This document shows positions 1 through 12,471 of a stretch of DNA of 64,000 bases, piece by piece; position 1 is the first letter of the stretch, and the number at the start of each line of letters is the position of its first letter. A model generated the notes under the pieces. The model ran no database searches, had not been told where the DNA came from, and saw nothing but the letters and a program-made list of their open reading frames with translations. This stretch comes from Pieris napi (lineage: Eukaryota; Arthropoda; Insecta; Lepidoptera; Pieridae), in assembly GCF_905475465.1 (NCBI RefSeq), contig NC_062235.1, forward strand, positions 9,248,001 through 9,312,000. Direction: 5' to 3'. The translations under genes and the position numbers were made by a program.

Positions 1-2298
1 TTAATGAACCTATATCATAATAATATAACGCCGTATGGGTTGATAACATAAAAACAATGTGCTTAAAATAAAGACAATTCAAACTTGCGATGATTGAAGA
101 ATATACTTTACTTTTCTTTTAAGTAAAGATATCCTGTTGCGAGGTCTTAGTTCAAGCAACAAAAGCGAAAACTTTAGCGCTTCAGATCACGTTCAGGCGC
201 TTTAAAGTGCATCCTTATTATTCTACAGTGTAACAAGTTTTCATCGTGTTTAATGCAATCAACAGTCTACGGTGAATATGAATAGAAAATATATGAAGAA
301 CTTAGAAGTAGTAAATATATGAAGAATTCAAAATTTCATCATTATTTTCTTACTACTTTCAACTTTAAGAATTCAGACGTCACCGCGATCCCACAAGTTT
401 GACACAAGCAACATTATGGTTTTTTGAATATATATTACTCCAACCAAATGAAATATTATATAACTTACAACTTTACCTAATATCATATACGACCTTTCTC
501 TAACATTTCACAAGCAATTGAGGAACTAAGTGCCCACAAAAGGTTCCGACGTAATAAACCTTGAAATAGTTGTAGTACGACGGATAGCATGTATATAATT
601 CATTGTTCACCACTGCCCATGGGCATCTGCAACGACGAGAAAGGTTATCGTCCCGCTAAAAGAATTCATGGAGATATTACGACTATCGAAAATTAGCAGC
701 TATTACCGACCCATTAACTGATGTCGCATTTATTTTGTCTATTAAATTGTAAAAAAATATATTTTGTGAAGAAATTACGCGTATTAGTATTGTGTTCAAT
801 TTAGGCAGGTCATACTGGACCCTATTCCTGGCAAGTAAGTTATATTTTGGTTAGACAATTTTCTGCTTCTACGTAATATTTATAGTCATTCAGTATAGAC
901 AAATCTATCAATTATGGTGTATATTATGCATTTAGAATTTATTTTTTAATAATAATCAAAAGTAAAAGTATGATAATAAATTAGAACGGAAATAGTTTCG
1001 TGGATTTGATTGTTTGCAGTAATTACCGACCATTGGATCGTGAATAGGCAATGTACTTTATTTACCTTTTTGTATTAATGTTTGATTTGTCTTAGTATGA
1101 TAATTCATATTCATGACTCAGACAGATCTCAAGTGAATATCTATTAATGTATAGCTAATCTATGTAATTAGAATAAAATGAAATACAAGAACATTTACAA
1201 ACCCTATCAGTTTTTCCCTGTAGTAACTCTTTATCAGGATCAGGCATTATAAGTGATTATATATTTTTTGTCCATAACACATATTTGATATTATAGTAGG
1301 TTAGATTTTAATAACCGACCCGTATGAGACACTAATAATCACAATGAGAGGCTATCTGTAAGCTTATTTCATTAAGCATAGGCTTCGAGCCCCTACCTAA
1401 GGATTGAAATATTTTTAATTTCAGATTTAACATCCACGAAATAAAATATTTCAAAAGAATTCTGAAGATTTTTCTGAAGTTAAAACAACAATAGATTGTG
1501 AAACTGATTATTCTACACAAGAGAGAAACGTCGTTGCTTTTCTATTCATTTCATTGCGAATCTATACTTTGAGATTATTTTTAAAGTACTTAATTATTAT
1601 CAATATTTTCTGATGGATGTCTGATGATGTCATAATCAAAAAGTTCTTACTACCAATAAGTAATGATTTTTCACACAATTTGTAGTTATCTACTGTATTA
1701 ACAATTAATACGTGTTATTAGGTTTACATCTCAACTAATTGACGTACCTACACTAGTAAGTAAATATTGTTTGTACTTTTGATCTTAGGAGAAAACATGC
1801 CATTTTATTTTTATTTTTACAGTTATTTTATGATTGAATGAAGTTAATCTTATGTTTCAATTTCAAGTTATAAGTATGAAATTATTTTATTTTCTTATAG
1901 TCGGTTATACCTTCATGAAAATAAATAAGATCTTGTATTTTAATAAAATAAAACTACATATTCAAAATTTACGTACACATATATACATTATACATACACA
2001 GTACACACATATGTACATGTCGCCGACCTTAAAAATAGGGTCATGATTATATACCCCCGACTATTTCGGATTGACAACAATATTTTAGAGAAATAGTCCA
2101 TATATAGAAAAGCTTTTTCTTTCCCTTTGATACAATTTGATTGATGTGTTTAGTGAAAGTCTGATTGTTACTTTGTTGTTTTGTAGGAAGAAATCCACAG
2201 TTTTAGTGAATTCGTTTATTATTGTAGCGGTTATATAGTGTGTTCTACTCCGCATACGGACTCGCCTGTCTACCATATACCGACAATGAATTGTATCT
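1..2298. other. Gene-free AT-rich stretch
   Basis: I see no coding exon, RNA gene or recognisable repeat here. Open frames are short, AT-driven and without splice context. If the leftward-running exons at 19.8 and 25.3 kb belong to one long gene, this could be intron, but nothing here proves it. Confidence 0.5.
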
Positions 2299-2528
2299 TA
2301 TTTCGACCATATAATGCGCAGAGGTGACGAGAACTTGGAGAAACTGATCGTGGTTGGTAATATAGGAGGCAAAACACAACCAGATGGAGTGATCTAGTCA
2401 AAGAGTCATCGTCCTCAAAACTATACACTGTCATAAGAGAGGCACTGGACAGAAATCGGTGGAAACAGATAGTCCGCTCCAGATGCTTTCTTGCAGACCA
2501 CGACGCTCAGACAGGAGCTGCCGATTGA
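2299..2528 (+). mobile_element. Decayed LINE reverse-transcriptase C-terminus
   Basis: The first part reads like the tail of a LINE polymerase, with residues RRGDENLEKLIVVG. After a frameshift near 2,380 it continues in another frame with TRWSDLVKES and REALDRNRWKQIV, ending at a stop at 2,526-2,528. The pattern of a basic TRWSD motif followed by an R-x-x-W helix is typical of the C-terminal end of insect LINE proteins. The clade cannot be fixed from this fragment. No 5' domains and no target-site duplication are visible, so it is a dead fragment. Confidence 0.7.
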
Positions 2529-2695
2529 AGAGAGACTGTTTGGTTTGTCTGGTTTATTGAACGTTCAAGGGTTTCTTATCCTTAGCTTTCCTCTTTAGTC
2601 TTTCCTAAATATCCCTAAGCAATATACAAAATATTACCCAGGCTATGGTTATGGTATTTGCATATTTATTTATATTTTCACTCGTGAGACTAAGT

Positions 2696-2880
2696 TGAAG
2701 TTTTGAAAAACTCATCGTGACTGGCGAAGTAGAAGGCACCAGACCACGAGGCCAATCCAATCAGTACCATTACAGGTCCATCACCCAGGCGCAGAGGCTT
2801 ACTGAAGACAGGGAAGAGTGGAGGAAGTTAGTGGCGTAAAACGAACTTCAGACAGGAAGAGTGCAACTGAAGAAGACATG
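2696..2880 (+). mobile_element. Second LINE C-terminal fragment
   Basis: This lies 170 bases after the previous fragment and encodes a related but more decayed version of the same tail: FEKLIVTGEVEGTRPRG, then TEDREEWRKLV. It is either a second insertion of a related LINE or a diverged duplicate. It has stops in every frame and is not functional. Confidence 0.6.
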
Positions 2881-4797
2881 TTACATGTTCCCACGCCTAT
2901 TGGATATTCCGAATCTTCAACAGGAAAGCCGGCAAAATGAAGAAGAATGTCATTAGTCTCATACCATCACTATACAGAGTGAAACTGTGAAATGGACCAT
3001 GTATACCAATCCATAAAATATCAGCCAATCGAAATCATTAGGGTCCTATTAACCAGGTAAAGCAATACTGATACATTACTATACGTTTTTACAATGGCGT
3101 CAAAATAACGGTGTTTTCCAATATTATTCGCTAATTTCCAAAGTTTATTTTTACAATGAAAATGGTTTGTGAGCCAAAGACGTGTCGTGATCGTTTGAAT
3201 GTATTCAAATTATATTTTATCCAGGAATAAACGGCACTTGGCTGCTTTTACAGTGGTAATAAATCAGTACATTGTATTATTAAGTGTTTTTGACTCTTAC
3301 TTTGAACATTCCTATAGCGTCCTCGGCAAACAAATTTATTTATATACAAAAATATAATGAACGGCATAATTAATAAACAGGATATATAATATTTGATATA
3401 TAGGTATCTGAAGAGGAGCTTTTTTGCGATTACAAATAGTGGTAAAGTAAAACAATTGTGTAGGTTTTGGTGAATTTTTTTGAAAATTATAATAAAAATT
3501 CTGTTATTATCACAAAAGTTCATGTTATCTTTTAATTTGAATAATATGGCAAGTTTCTTTTAAATATTGGCGACGAATTTTTAATATTATACTAAAATGT
3601 AATTTAAAATACAATTCTTAGAGCCGAATATATAAAATCTTACTATTAATGTTACTTACCGTCTCATAAGACGTTTAACCTAGATTCTTTTGAATAGAAT
3701 ACGGTTATATCATTACTTCTATTATGTCCGTCATGACACGTGAAATATATTTATAAGAACTCTAAAGAAGGTAAATATCGCCAATATGTATAGTAGCCTT
3801 ATTTTATATAAGATGAACTTATAAACGTTATTATTTTGGATAGTGTTTTTGAAAAAAATATTTCGTCAATTTTTAGGACTGATTTTCACTATGAAGATAC
3901 ATAAAATCTTTTTGAACTAAGTACATATATTTGGGGAGATAGTATTCCTATCTAAATCTTGTATAACTATTTTAATTGAGATATTTTTTGGATATCAGAT
4001 CTTCAAAACCTTCAAAACGTTTTCGCGCCATTTCATAATTTTTGACGTATCTTCTCTTAATTTACGTCTTACCACAATGTTTTAAACTACACAACACTCA
4101 CAATAGAATTTCTTAAAAACCTAAAGATAACTTTATACCGAATAAAAGTTTCATTCATTAAAATCGGAGAACGAAGTTTTGCTATGCAGAAGACATATCA
4201 GTTTCGCGGTCGTGTGGCGACTGAAGACTGTTTCCACGGTTTGTACCGTCGGTCAGTTATGGTGTATATCGATGATTTCGATCGTGATAATCACCGAAAT
4301 GGGGTCAGGGGTTTACTTGAATCATAGATCAAAGCGACAAAGTCGTGAAATGATTTCTTAGAAATATAAAGACAGAGTTGATAAGAGTTGAATTCAAGGG
4401 ACGAGTTTTGTGATTATATTGTTTTAACCGATAGTTCTGATACGAAGTTTGTAAACGTGTGCACTTCAATATCAAAAGCTTGTAAGTTGAAGAATGTCCG
4501 AAGGGGCTAATCTCTTATAAGTCATGAAAAATTGTTCAGTAAATCTAGCTTCATAGATATAGAATTACACAAAATTAAACACTGTAAGACAATGGAAAAA
4601 AATGGGACTTAAAAAACGTAGATATTTAAGTTTAATAGTTTAATAGTATTAAGTTACTATATTGTAATAATAGAAAGAATCAACAGATTCTTTTACTATT
4701 CACCACATATCTAATTCTATTATATATAGTATAATGAAGTTTTCTGATCTCTGTGCCTTCAAATATTTATTTATCGTTTTTATTATATTTATAACAT
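2881..4797. other. Intergenic stretch with one small open frame
   Basis: Mostly AT-rich sequence with nothing recognisable. The one compositional outlier is a 47-codon open frame at 4,184-4,327 (plus; Met-Gln-Lys-Thr start), richer in CG dinucleotides than its surroundings. It has charged residues and overlaps a 60-codon frame in another register. I recognise no domain, and no good splice sites flank it. Confidence 0.3.
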
Positions 4798-5110
4798 TAC
4801 GCCTTTTCCCTGAAGGATTCTAACCCGCTAACCCCGGAGAGACCACGGGTCTCCACTTGCGACGGTCCTGACATACCTCTCTAGCTTCATCCACTATCAT
4901 CGCATTCACCATGCATGTTCCTCGGTTATAGGTATTTTTAACGTGTCCCTTTTCTAGTATCTCCTGAATTTGGTACATGTTCGACAAAGTCTACGCAACA
5001 CGACTTCACCATCCACGGTTGCCTTGTAAATCCTACTTGTATAATCGCTTCTCACTCATCCGTTCTACATGGTCAAACTACCTAAGCATTCCCTCCTTAC
5101 CCACTCTGCT
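4798..5110 (-). repeat. Probable interspersed repeat, antisense
   Basis: A GC-richer block beginning with CCTGAAGGATTC and running to TGCTCACGTGCC interrupts the AT-rich background. It resembles a piece of a lepidopteran interspersed repeat read in antisense. There are no intact termini, no open frame and no second copy in this window, so the family is not assigned. Confidence 0.35.
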
Positions 5111-7243
5111 CACGTGCCTATATATGTATAAGCTTTGATGACTATGACGAAGCTCGTAGAGTCATTTCTCGTAGCGCGTAGCAACCATTTTATTAAAGTT
5201 TCACTGGTAGATCATTTCTCTCAGCGCGTAGCATCAATTATACTCAATAACAAACCATAAATTTACCAAACTCTAGTTTATCAATTGTAAATACATATTT
5301 AAAATTAAATAGTTACTCCTTGTGTGCTCATATATTTTTTTAAATTGCTATATTTTTTGTTGTTACTAACTCTAAAATAAGTACAAATAAAAGTACTTAC
5401 TTATAATCAAGTGAACATGCGAATTTTTATTAAAGTCCTAATATTGGTTTAATCTTCATAATTCCAAAATAATTTATATGCGTAGGGGAGGCTGGCAAAC
5501 TGTTACCACAGATATTTTCTGACACCTATTACTCTTACCAACTTATATTAGGCAATATGAGACGTTGGCAGAGCAATATTACATTTATCTTCTATAGTTA
5601 TATTATGATTATTTGTTTCGTGATTAAGTTTATTGTATGTGGCCGCGCATACAATTTATAATACATAATTTCTATTTATAATATTACTTACTATTTGTTA
5701 GGTACTAAACGGTTTTATTAGAACTTAACAGTAAATCCAGAATTAGTTGTTTATTTAGTAATAAATGCATCCGTGGCTTACTTGGTGATTCACAAAGTAT
5801 GGAAATGGAAGGGAAATATTTATAGTTGGGACTTATCATTAAATATAATTCCCGTGTGTCAAATCCAAACCAAAACATTTTTGAGTCACACATAGCGCCG
5901 AGAATTGGATTCTATATGTAAAAATAAAAGACCAGTTAACGAAAGCGGAACGATATGTACGATATAAGTAGCAGCTACGATATTGTACGCATTTAATACA
6001 AACTATAGTCTAGACGGATTACGTCAGTTTGTATTATTACAGATTTCCTATCTGTAATCATATAAACTGGGTCTAGTCTATAGTTAGAATTTCATACGAA
6101 AGCGCCCTCTAAATAATGTCTGTAAGCCGACAATGAGAAGTGAGTTTTAAAATATTTACAAGTGAGCGCCATCTATAGGAAAATTGTAGTAATAGGGAAA
6201 GTGTTTGTGGTTCTGAAAAAGGCTACCTCGAAATTATCCCTGTAGACGGCGTTGTGTTATTTAAAAATCTAATAACAGTTAATATAATTTTAATAATCTT
6301 GTTTAACTGGTAGGGACCAAAAACGTACAAGTACAAACAAAATCAACGTTATTATTGTCCTTGTATTGAATTGTTTGTTCGTTTTTAAATTAATGTTTGT
6401 TATCTGTCTATTTTCTGTAAATGTTTGCGTCATAGATACTTATGTAGGTTTAAAACAAACTAGTAAAGATCTTAAATTTCTTATTTACTTATACAATATA
6501 CTGCATGTTACTAACTTACTATTATCAAGTTTTGAGAAATAATGAATAAGTGATACAATATAGTAAAAAATACGCAGATTGGAATTAATTACCAATTAGA
6601 ATTTAAATATACTTGTGTATGTGTCATAAATTTCTAACGTAATTTGCTAAGATTAACTCTTAATTAACTATATACCTCCTTCAATTGTTATTTCTAAGCT
6701 TATTAAAAGGAAGAAGACAATCTATAATATATACGATAGTCTTTGATTTTCGGCTATGTGTCTAACATTCGTCATTCGAAATTTAATATCATCACGTCAT
6801 CTTGACATTTCTATTTAGTCAAGACTTTGTATACAAACATAGATTCTTACTCTATTTACCAGATGTGTCATGTCAATTACAGTATATTGATAGCACACCC
6901 GGCTTGGACTATAATATAAATAACTTTTGGAGACGTGGTAACATTGGCCAACACCCAATATTATGTTATCAGCATAATAAATATTATTTAACATTTCATA
7001 ATTTATTAGTTTCACATTCATTTTATGATTATTATTACATATTTGTTAATTATGACACAATTATATGTTTTTTAATTTTATTTATACACTTTATTAAAAC
7101 ATTACCTTGTCAACTCTTTACTTATATATTTAATCAATGTTACTGCATTAATTGGAGATCGCAAATGGATTAAAATTCACAAAAACTTAACGTACATGAA
7201 TAATAAAAAAGATAGGATTTTATTGATTAAAAACAGAGACTTT
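5111..7243. other. Gene-free stretch
   Basis: No gene is recognisable. It contains an imperfect direct repeat ending in GCGCGTAGCA (about 5,165-5,190 and 5,213-5,238) and the long hairpin at 6,001-6,085, which is listed separately. The 123-codon open frame at 6,802-7,173 is low-complexity, rich in Tyr, Phe and Asn, and looks like chance AT-rich coding. Confidence 0.45.
6001..6085. other. Long imperfect hairpin
   Basis: The outer arms at 6,001-6,015 and 6,071-6,085 pair with one mismatch. The inner arms at 6,025-6,044 and 6,050-6,069 pair over 20 positions with one G-U and one mismatch, around a 5-base loop. A 9-base bulge lies on the 5' side. The size and near-continuous pairing resemble a microRNA precursor, but a tiny inverted-repeat element would look the same. 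Confidence 0.4.
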
Positions 7244-7327
7244 TGTCAGAAGTGGGATTCGAACCCACGCCCACAGAAGTGGACTGCGACCTGAACGCAG
7301 CGCCTTAGACCGCTCGGCCATCCTGAC
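7244..7327 (-). tRNA. tRNA-Leu (anticodon CAG)
   Basis: The reverse complement folds as a complete type II tRNA. A 7-bp acceptor stem pairs GTCAGGA with the 3' end TTCTGAC, followed by discriminator A. The A-box is TGGCCGAGCGG. The anticodon stem CTGCG/CGCAG encloses a loop with anticodon CAG. There is a long variable arm, as expected for leucine tRNA, and a B-box GGTTCGAATCC. There is no intron, and CCA is not encoded, as usual in animals. Short T-runs follow on the transcribed side and could terminate RNA polymerase III. All stems are intact, so I regard it as a functional gene reading CUG codons. Confidence 0.95.
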
Positions 7328-8776
7328 TTGGAAACTTATGTTGAATTTTATATTGGATAACATTTTATAAAGAGAAAAAAATCCATTAAATTTAGCTCCT
7401 GTAGCTGTACCAATAAGTAACGACAACTATTAAACGCTACCGTATAAAACAACCGCCTCAGATATTTCTATATTTTTTTTTATCTTAGTGCGATTTTTGA
7501 CGATATTTCTTAAAATTCAAACGCAAAATAATATGATTTCCTCTTTGATGCCAATAAGTCTACATCTCATTCATACCTCGTGTTCTGTTCTTACAAATCT
7601 TGGATCTTTCCTTTTAAGCTTTTTGCACACTGTACAAAATAATATAAATTAAAAAATGCTACAATACTTAAGGTGTCTTTATCTGTATTACAGATTTCCG
7701 TATTATTCTTTATAGTTGTAATATTAATACAATTTAAGACAATTTAATTTCGTAAATTAAAAAAAGTTTGAGTCTTCTCACACTCGTATCGACGAGACGA
7801 CAAAATACATAAAAAATATAAAATATATAACTACGTCGAGTTAAGTTCGGTATCGGTTGTTGTATGGATATGTTTAAATAAAACACTTTGTTTGAAGCTG
7901 GTGACATGAGCTTATAACAACGATAAAACGGCGACGCTGGATTACCAAAAAACTAACATGAGTCATTGAAGAGTTCTTAAACTTCTTAACACTTTCTCTT
8001 ATGTTATTGGTAATTATCGGAAACGTGAATATTAAATTACAATTTAAGAGTACATATAAGTTACATAACTATGAGTTTTATCGATGGCTGGTAATGTAAG
8101 CGGTCGTAATGGCCGGCAACTTATATTTAAAAGTAAAATATGTAGAGCGGAATGAGTACTGTCGTGGGATTTGTGGTCGCAGCAGTGTTAAATTATTATT
8201 TTTTCATATTGACATATTACGATATGGAAAAAGTAAAGTATTTAGTTTTGGAATCAATGAAATGACATGTAGCAAATAAGAATTATGTTAGTTTAGATAA
8301 CCACCACGCTGGCCCTCTTTCCACACTGGCAGATTTTTTTAAATTCATATCTACATTTGCTTGTTGATTTATTATAAAGTACTATTATAAATTCCGCTGA
8401 ATTTTTACAGAAAGTTCCATTAACAATACTCGTGTTAAAATATACATTTCGAATAGTATTTTTGATGAGTTTTTATGTAACATTTTAAATACATGCTTGA
8501 CGTAGCTTTGCATGGCAGAACATTCATATTTTATATTTTGAAAAAAACATACAGCAAACGTTTTAGAAGAATTGTTCACTCCAGTGTTTTTGAGTTTATT
8601 TGTTGCACACATACAAAAATACATTTATCTCTTTACAATAGTAGTATAACTATACAATACATGTACGACTGGTTGTTTCACAAAAATAAAAGTGCACGAC
8701 TGAAAGCAATACTAACAATTTACTAGCCAGCTTAGTCAAATAAATGAAACAGACGCAAAATATGTGCCCGCTAGAG
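7328..8776. other. Gene-free stretch
   Basis: Nothing recognisable. The short open frames around 8,385-8,726 overlap on opposite strands, have no domain and lack splice context. Confidence 0.45.
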
Positions 8777-8916
8777 CTGCCTTGCGATTCTGTAACTCAC
8801 TTTTCGAACTCACACAGCGGTTTTCACAGCGGCGGTCGAGATAAATCAGTCGTAAAGCAGTCATTTTACGATTTGGCATTCTGATAAACAATAAACTACA
8901 AGCTCCCTCCTTATCT
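8777..8916 (-). mobile_element. Solo arm of fold-back MITE (family 1)
   Basis: This matches one arm plus the central spacer of the 246-bp palindromic element seen complete at 26,930-27,175. It runs from CTGCCTTGCGATTCTGTAAC through ATTTGGCATTCTG and then the spacer in inverted order (ACAAGCTCCC). The partner arm is absent, so it is either a half-element from deletion of one arm or a breakage product. Confidence 0.85.
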
Positions 8917-10091
8917 GATACAGTATCGCAAGGCTGTATATAGAATTTATACCTACGTTTTATTCCGTATACCACTATAATAGAATGAACAAATTGCATG
9001 ATAATGCTAACACATGCGTGAACTATATGCCTACGGATGCCTTTATCATGCAGAAGAAATGTTAACTAACCATCTAATGAAGCTGACGGAACAATGGAAT
9101 GTGCGTTGTCTGTGGCATTGATTTTTGGGAAGATTAGAGACCTATTGCATCGAAATTAGATGTACATACTTAAAGCTATTTAGCTTTCTCACCATATAAA
9201 ATAAACCATGCTTCCTACTTGTTCCACTCTTCTTTATAAGGCTGTATTTTTTAAAGTTTTATTAGTTCATAGTAACTAAGTATTGTTTCTAATTTTATAA
9301 CCTTAATATTTTATAATGTTTCTTTTCCATATAAACGGTCTGGCCCCTATCGAAGGTTGAGCTTAATTTATTTCTCCACCAACATTTAATGCTGTTAGCC
9401 GCGAGCTCAAGTGCCCTAATGAAGAGTTAACTATTCAATTCACTTAAGGTAATATTGGATTTCAGTAAGATTAAAATGTACAGTTTTCGTACCAAAAAAA
9501 ATTAACAAAAATACTGAAAAATAGAAACCTACAAACGTGTGTTCTTCATGTAATATCTTGCAAGTTAGAAAATATATAAATCAACTCTAAAACAGTGTGA
9601 AATCTATAAAATAATGCCAGTAGAAATAATAATAGCATTCATAACACTGCAATGCATCTTTTATGTAGTATGTAAAATTGCTACTGTATCATTGTTTACT
9701 CGTGAATAATACCAGTCGGCTTCGTATACTAAATGAGATAATGTATTGATATGGAAATGCTTCTGAGACCTGATTTGTAGTTACGCATTTCATTCATTCA
9801 CTCACTCACTCACTCACTCACTCAGGCGTGTTGAAAACAGTTGAAAAAATCAAAATCAAAAATAAATAAAATAAAAGATGTAGTAAAATTATTAATATTT
9901 TAAGGAAATTACGATTAAGTTTGTTATGAAAGAGCTGGGAACCTTGACACAGGTATTTCTTTACTTAAAGGAGTTCCCAAATCTTACACATTATAATGAA
10001 TTGGTATCAAATGAATAACAACATTTTTTTTTTTAAATTGCACGTACTATAACATATAAGTAGGTTCAATTCATGTCACTACTCCCAATTT
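8917..10091. other. Intergenic stretch with a microsatellite
   Basis: No gene is seen. A short CACT tetranucleotide microsatellite runs from about 9,799 to 9,824. The rest is AT-rich sequence without recognisable elements. Confidence 0.5.
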
Positions 10092-10103
10092 CCTACCCAG
10101 ATA

Positions 10104-10288
10104 AAATAAATAAATAAATCAGTGGCGCTACAACCTCTTTAGGTCTGGGGCTCAGAATCCTTCACCGTTTGAGCGAATATTAAATGCGCACATAGAAAGA
10201 GAGACCATTTGTTGCTCAGCCGGGAATCGAACCTACGACCTCAGGGATGAGAGTCGCACGCTGAAGCCGCTAGGCCAACACTGCATAC
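10104..10288 (-). mobile_element. tRNA-derived SINE with perfect 12-bp target duplication
   Basis: On the minus strand the element starts with GCAGTGTTGGCCTAGCGGC and has a pol III B-box-like GGTTCGATTCC. It continues into the family body (TGTGCGCATTTAA) and ends with GGTTGTAGCGCCACTG and a TTTATT-rich tail. It is flanked by the identical direct repeat CCTACCCAGATA at 10,092-10,103 and 10,289-10,300, which shows target-primed insertion. It is shortened inside compared with the copy at 23,166. The clean duplication suggests a fairly recent insertion. Confidence 0.93.
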
Positions 10289-10300
10289 CCTACCCAGATA

Positions 10301-11114
10301 GTCACACCATAATATAATAAGCAATATGAAGGAAGTTGGCTTAATTTTAAACGAATTCTCATGATATGATTTAAATGAATCGTATACAAGCAACACCTGT
10401 AGTATTTACGTAAAGCTATTGAATAGCATTGGCGAAAAGCCAAATGACACGAACCAGCCATTCATTGCGCGATTAACCTTGTTCCGTCAGATTAACCACA
10501 ACTGGACAAGTCTCCCTAATCACATCCGTGCATTTCAAAAGAGTAATTTTCAACACAAAGCAAGTTAACTTGATCCATGCAAATGTTGTTGTTATCTTAA
10601 AAATACTGTTAACATATATACAATGGTAACTTGTTGATTTATATTTTAATGTATTTACAATATTTCAAACCTACTTAGTAATAAAAATAATTCAAACTTA
10701 GAACTTGAGAAAAGAAAGCTAAAATAAATTTAAAAAGTTTGGTCCCTGTGGCAGTGTACCTTTAATGCTGGCAGTATTTCCTCGTTGTATTGCGATACTT
10801 ATTCGTTGAGCGAGGAAAGCTATGCTCTGGGGTCATCGGTACCAGGCACCAACTTATATCTTTAATTAGCGCTTGTGCGCTTGAAACCCACGTTCCAAGA
10901 GTCTCTACTCCGAAGGAAAGAAATTAAAAGTTGAAGGAAAGATTCTCATATTTTTTCCGTTTCTTATCTTCCATCTGCTCGCGTTTGCTTTTGTGCTTTG
11001 CCGAGGCAGGTGAGACCGGACAAGGAGTCCACATAAGTAGCATCATATAAAGCCGGGTCCATATTTGTAGCATTTCGGTGTATCGTATCTCCGTTGATAC
11101 CCGTTTATGATACA
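10301..11114. other. Intergenic stretch with a basic open frame
   Basis: No firm gene. On the minus strand between about 10,924 and 11,020 is a lysine/arginine-rich stretch (AKHKSKREQMEDKKRKKYE) ending at a stop. It is preceded by GC-richer sequence that resembles transposon debris. I cannot assign it. Confidence 0.3.
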
Positions 11115-11265
11115 TGCCGTATCGGATACGGCCCGATCGGCACTAAGCGCGTATCTTGATACACCTCGTATCCGATACGCGTATCACGATCGGTGGTATG
11201 GACGTATTTTGATACTGTATCACGATACTGTATCGCGATACGATACTTGATACACCCCGAACCAT
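11115..11265. repeat. GATAC/GTATC-rich cryptic repeat
   Basis: About 150 bases are built largely from GTATC and its complement GATAC, joined in both orientations (for example GTATCGGATACGG, GTATCCGATACGCGTATC, CTGTATCACGATACTG). The block has many short palindromes but no fixed period. It directly precedes the truncated MITE at 11,299. Confidence 0.75.
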
Positions 11266-11298
11266 CCTGTGTCGGTTTTTTCGCGATCATCAAAGGGA

Positions 11299-11470
11299 AT
11301 ATGTCACCGTAAAATTGTAAACACCGTTAGATTGTAATCTATCTCGCGAGATTATAAACTGTCGAAAGATTGTGAACCTCAACGAACTGCTTACAATTTT
11401 ACGTATTATTATTTGGTAGATTGTACTACACTAACTTAGTTATCATTCAAACTTCTTTGGTCAATTACAT
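11299..11470 (+). mobile_element. Truncated long-TIR MITE (family 2)
   Basis: It begins with the family terminus ATATGTCACCGTAAAATTG and follows the arm seen at 49,194 and 56,041, including ATCTATCTCGCGAGATT and AAGATTGTGAACCTCAACG. It then enters the shared internal part (GTACTACACTAACTTAG). The far terminal repeat is missing. Confidence 0.85.
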
Positions 11471-12470
11471 TAGGAATACCATTAGGAAGCTTGCCATCGT
11501 CCCTAGCAATGCATATTGGGTCCAAAATGGCTGGAATATTGACAGAGACAAGAGAGCCTCGTATGATGTCGTCGAGCGCGGCGTGGCGTGAAAAACGACC
11601 ACTCTTTTGGTAATGGAGCCTAAGGTGCTCAAGGCCACTTAAATATCAATGCTTGATTGACGGTTTAAGCCATGATTTCGTAGGCAAAAAGTCAGTCGTG
11701 GATGAGAATTTTTACAATAGTAGCACTAAACATTTTGGAAATTTTATAAAAAATAAAATTATTCTCTTTTGTGGGAGCATAGTTAGTATACTACTTTATT
11801 ATTCAAAATGAAGTTGCTTTTTAAAAACTGATTGAGCCCGTAGTTTAGATAGATATTTGCTTGTAAGGTAAGTTTTGTATACAAAACTTAAAAGACGTAG
11901 GTAATGTTCAAATTTATTCGGTGGAAAAGGTATTTTCTTGTCTATGCCAAAAGGTCTAAACTACGCGACGTTCAATTAAGTAACTCGCTCGTTCGGTGTG
12001 ATATATTACTTTGTTATCTCCTTTTACACGTAATATTCTTTGTAAACATAATGCCAAAACTATTTGGTGTACATAAGCATCATGGTTGTATTTCTTCTTA
12101 TATCTTTTAATTTCTACTGAATGTGCAATTGTCAATTATAACACAATTATAAATATTCATAAAAAGGCTCTTTCAGTATCAGTTACCTACAAAAACTTAT
12201 GCGGTGTTCGACACAATACCCCTATATTCCTTGCTAAATTTTCCTTAGTAAAATCTATATTCTTTTCCAACTGCCAACCAAAAATACGTAAACGTTCCAA
12301 ATATATAATAATAAATGTTTCAATCACACAAAAAGCTTTTTCATTGCTTTACTAAACTTTATTAAACGATTCTTGAATTCTGTTAACAACAAGCTGTCAA
12401 GCAACAATTGATTAATATACACAATACTTTACACCTTATATACATTTATACAAAATATTAAAAACCCATT
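11471..12470. other. Gene-free stretch
   Basis: A GC-richer patch at about 11,540-11,600 may be old transposon sequence. Otherwise I see nothing recognisable. Confidence 0.4.
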
Positions 12471-12471
12471 G

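Noticed and set aside
6802..7173. 123-codon open frame
   Set aside because: Low-complexity Tyr/Phe/Asn-rich translation, no domain or splice context, and an opposing frame overlaps it.
7220..7426. 68-codon minus-strand open frame
   Set aside because: It is read through the tRNA-Leu gene and is only its shadow.
9799..9824. CACT repeat considered as a CRISPR-like or regulatory array
   Set aside because: A simple tetranucleotide microsatellite with no spacers.
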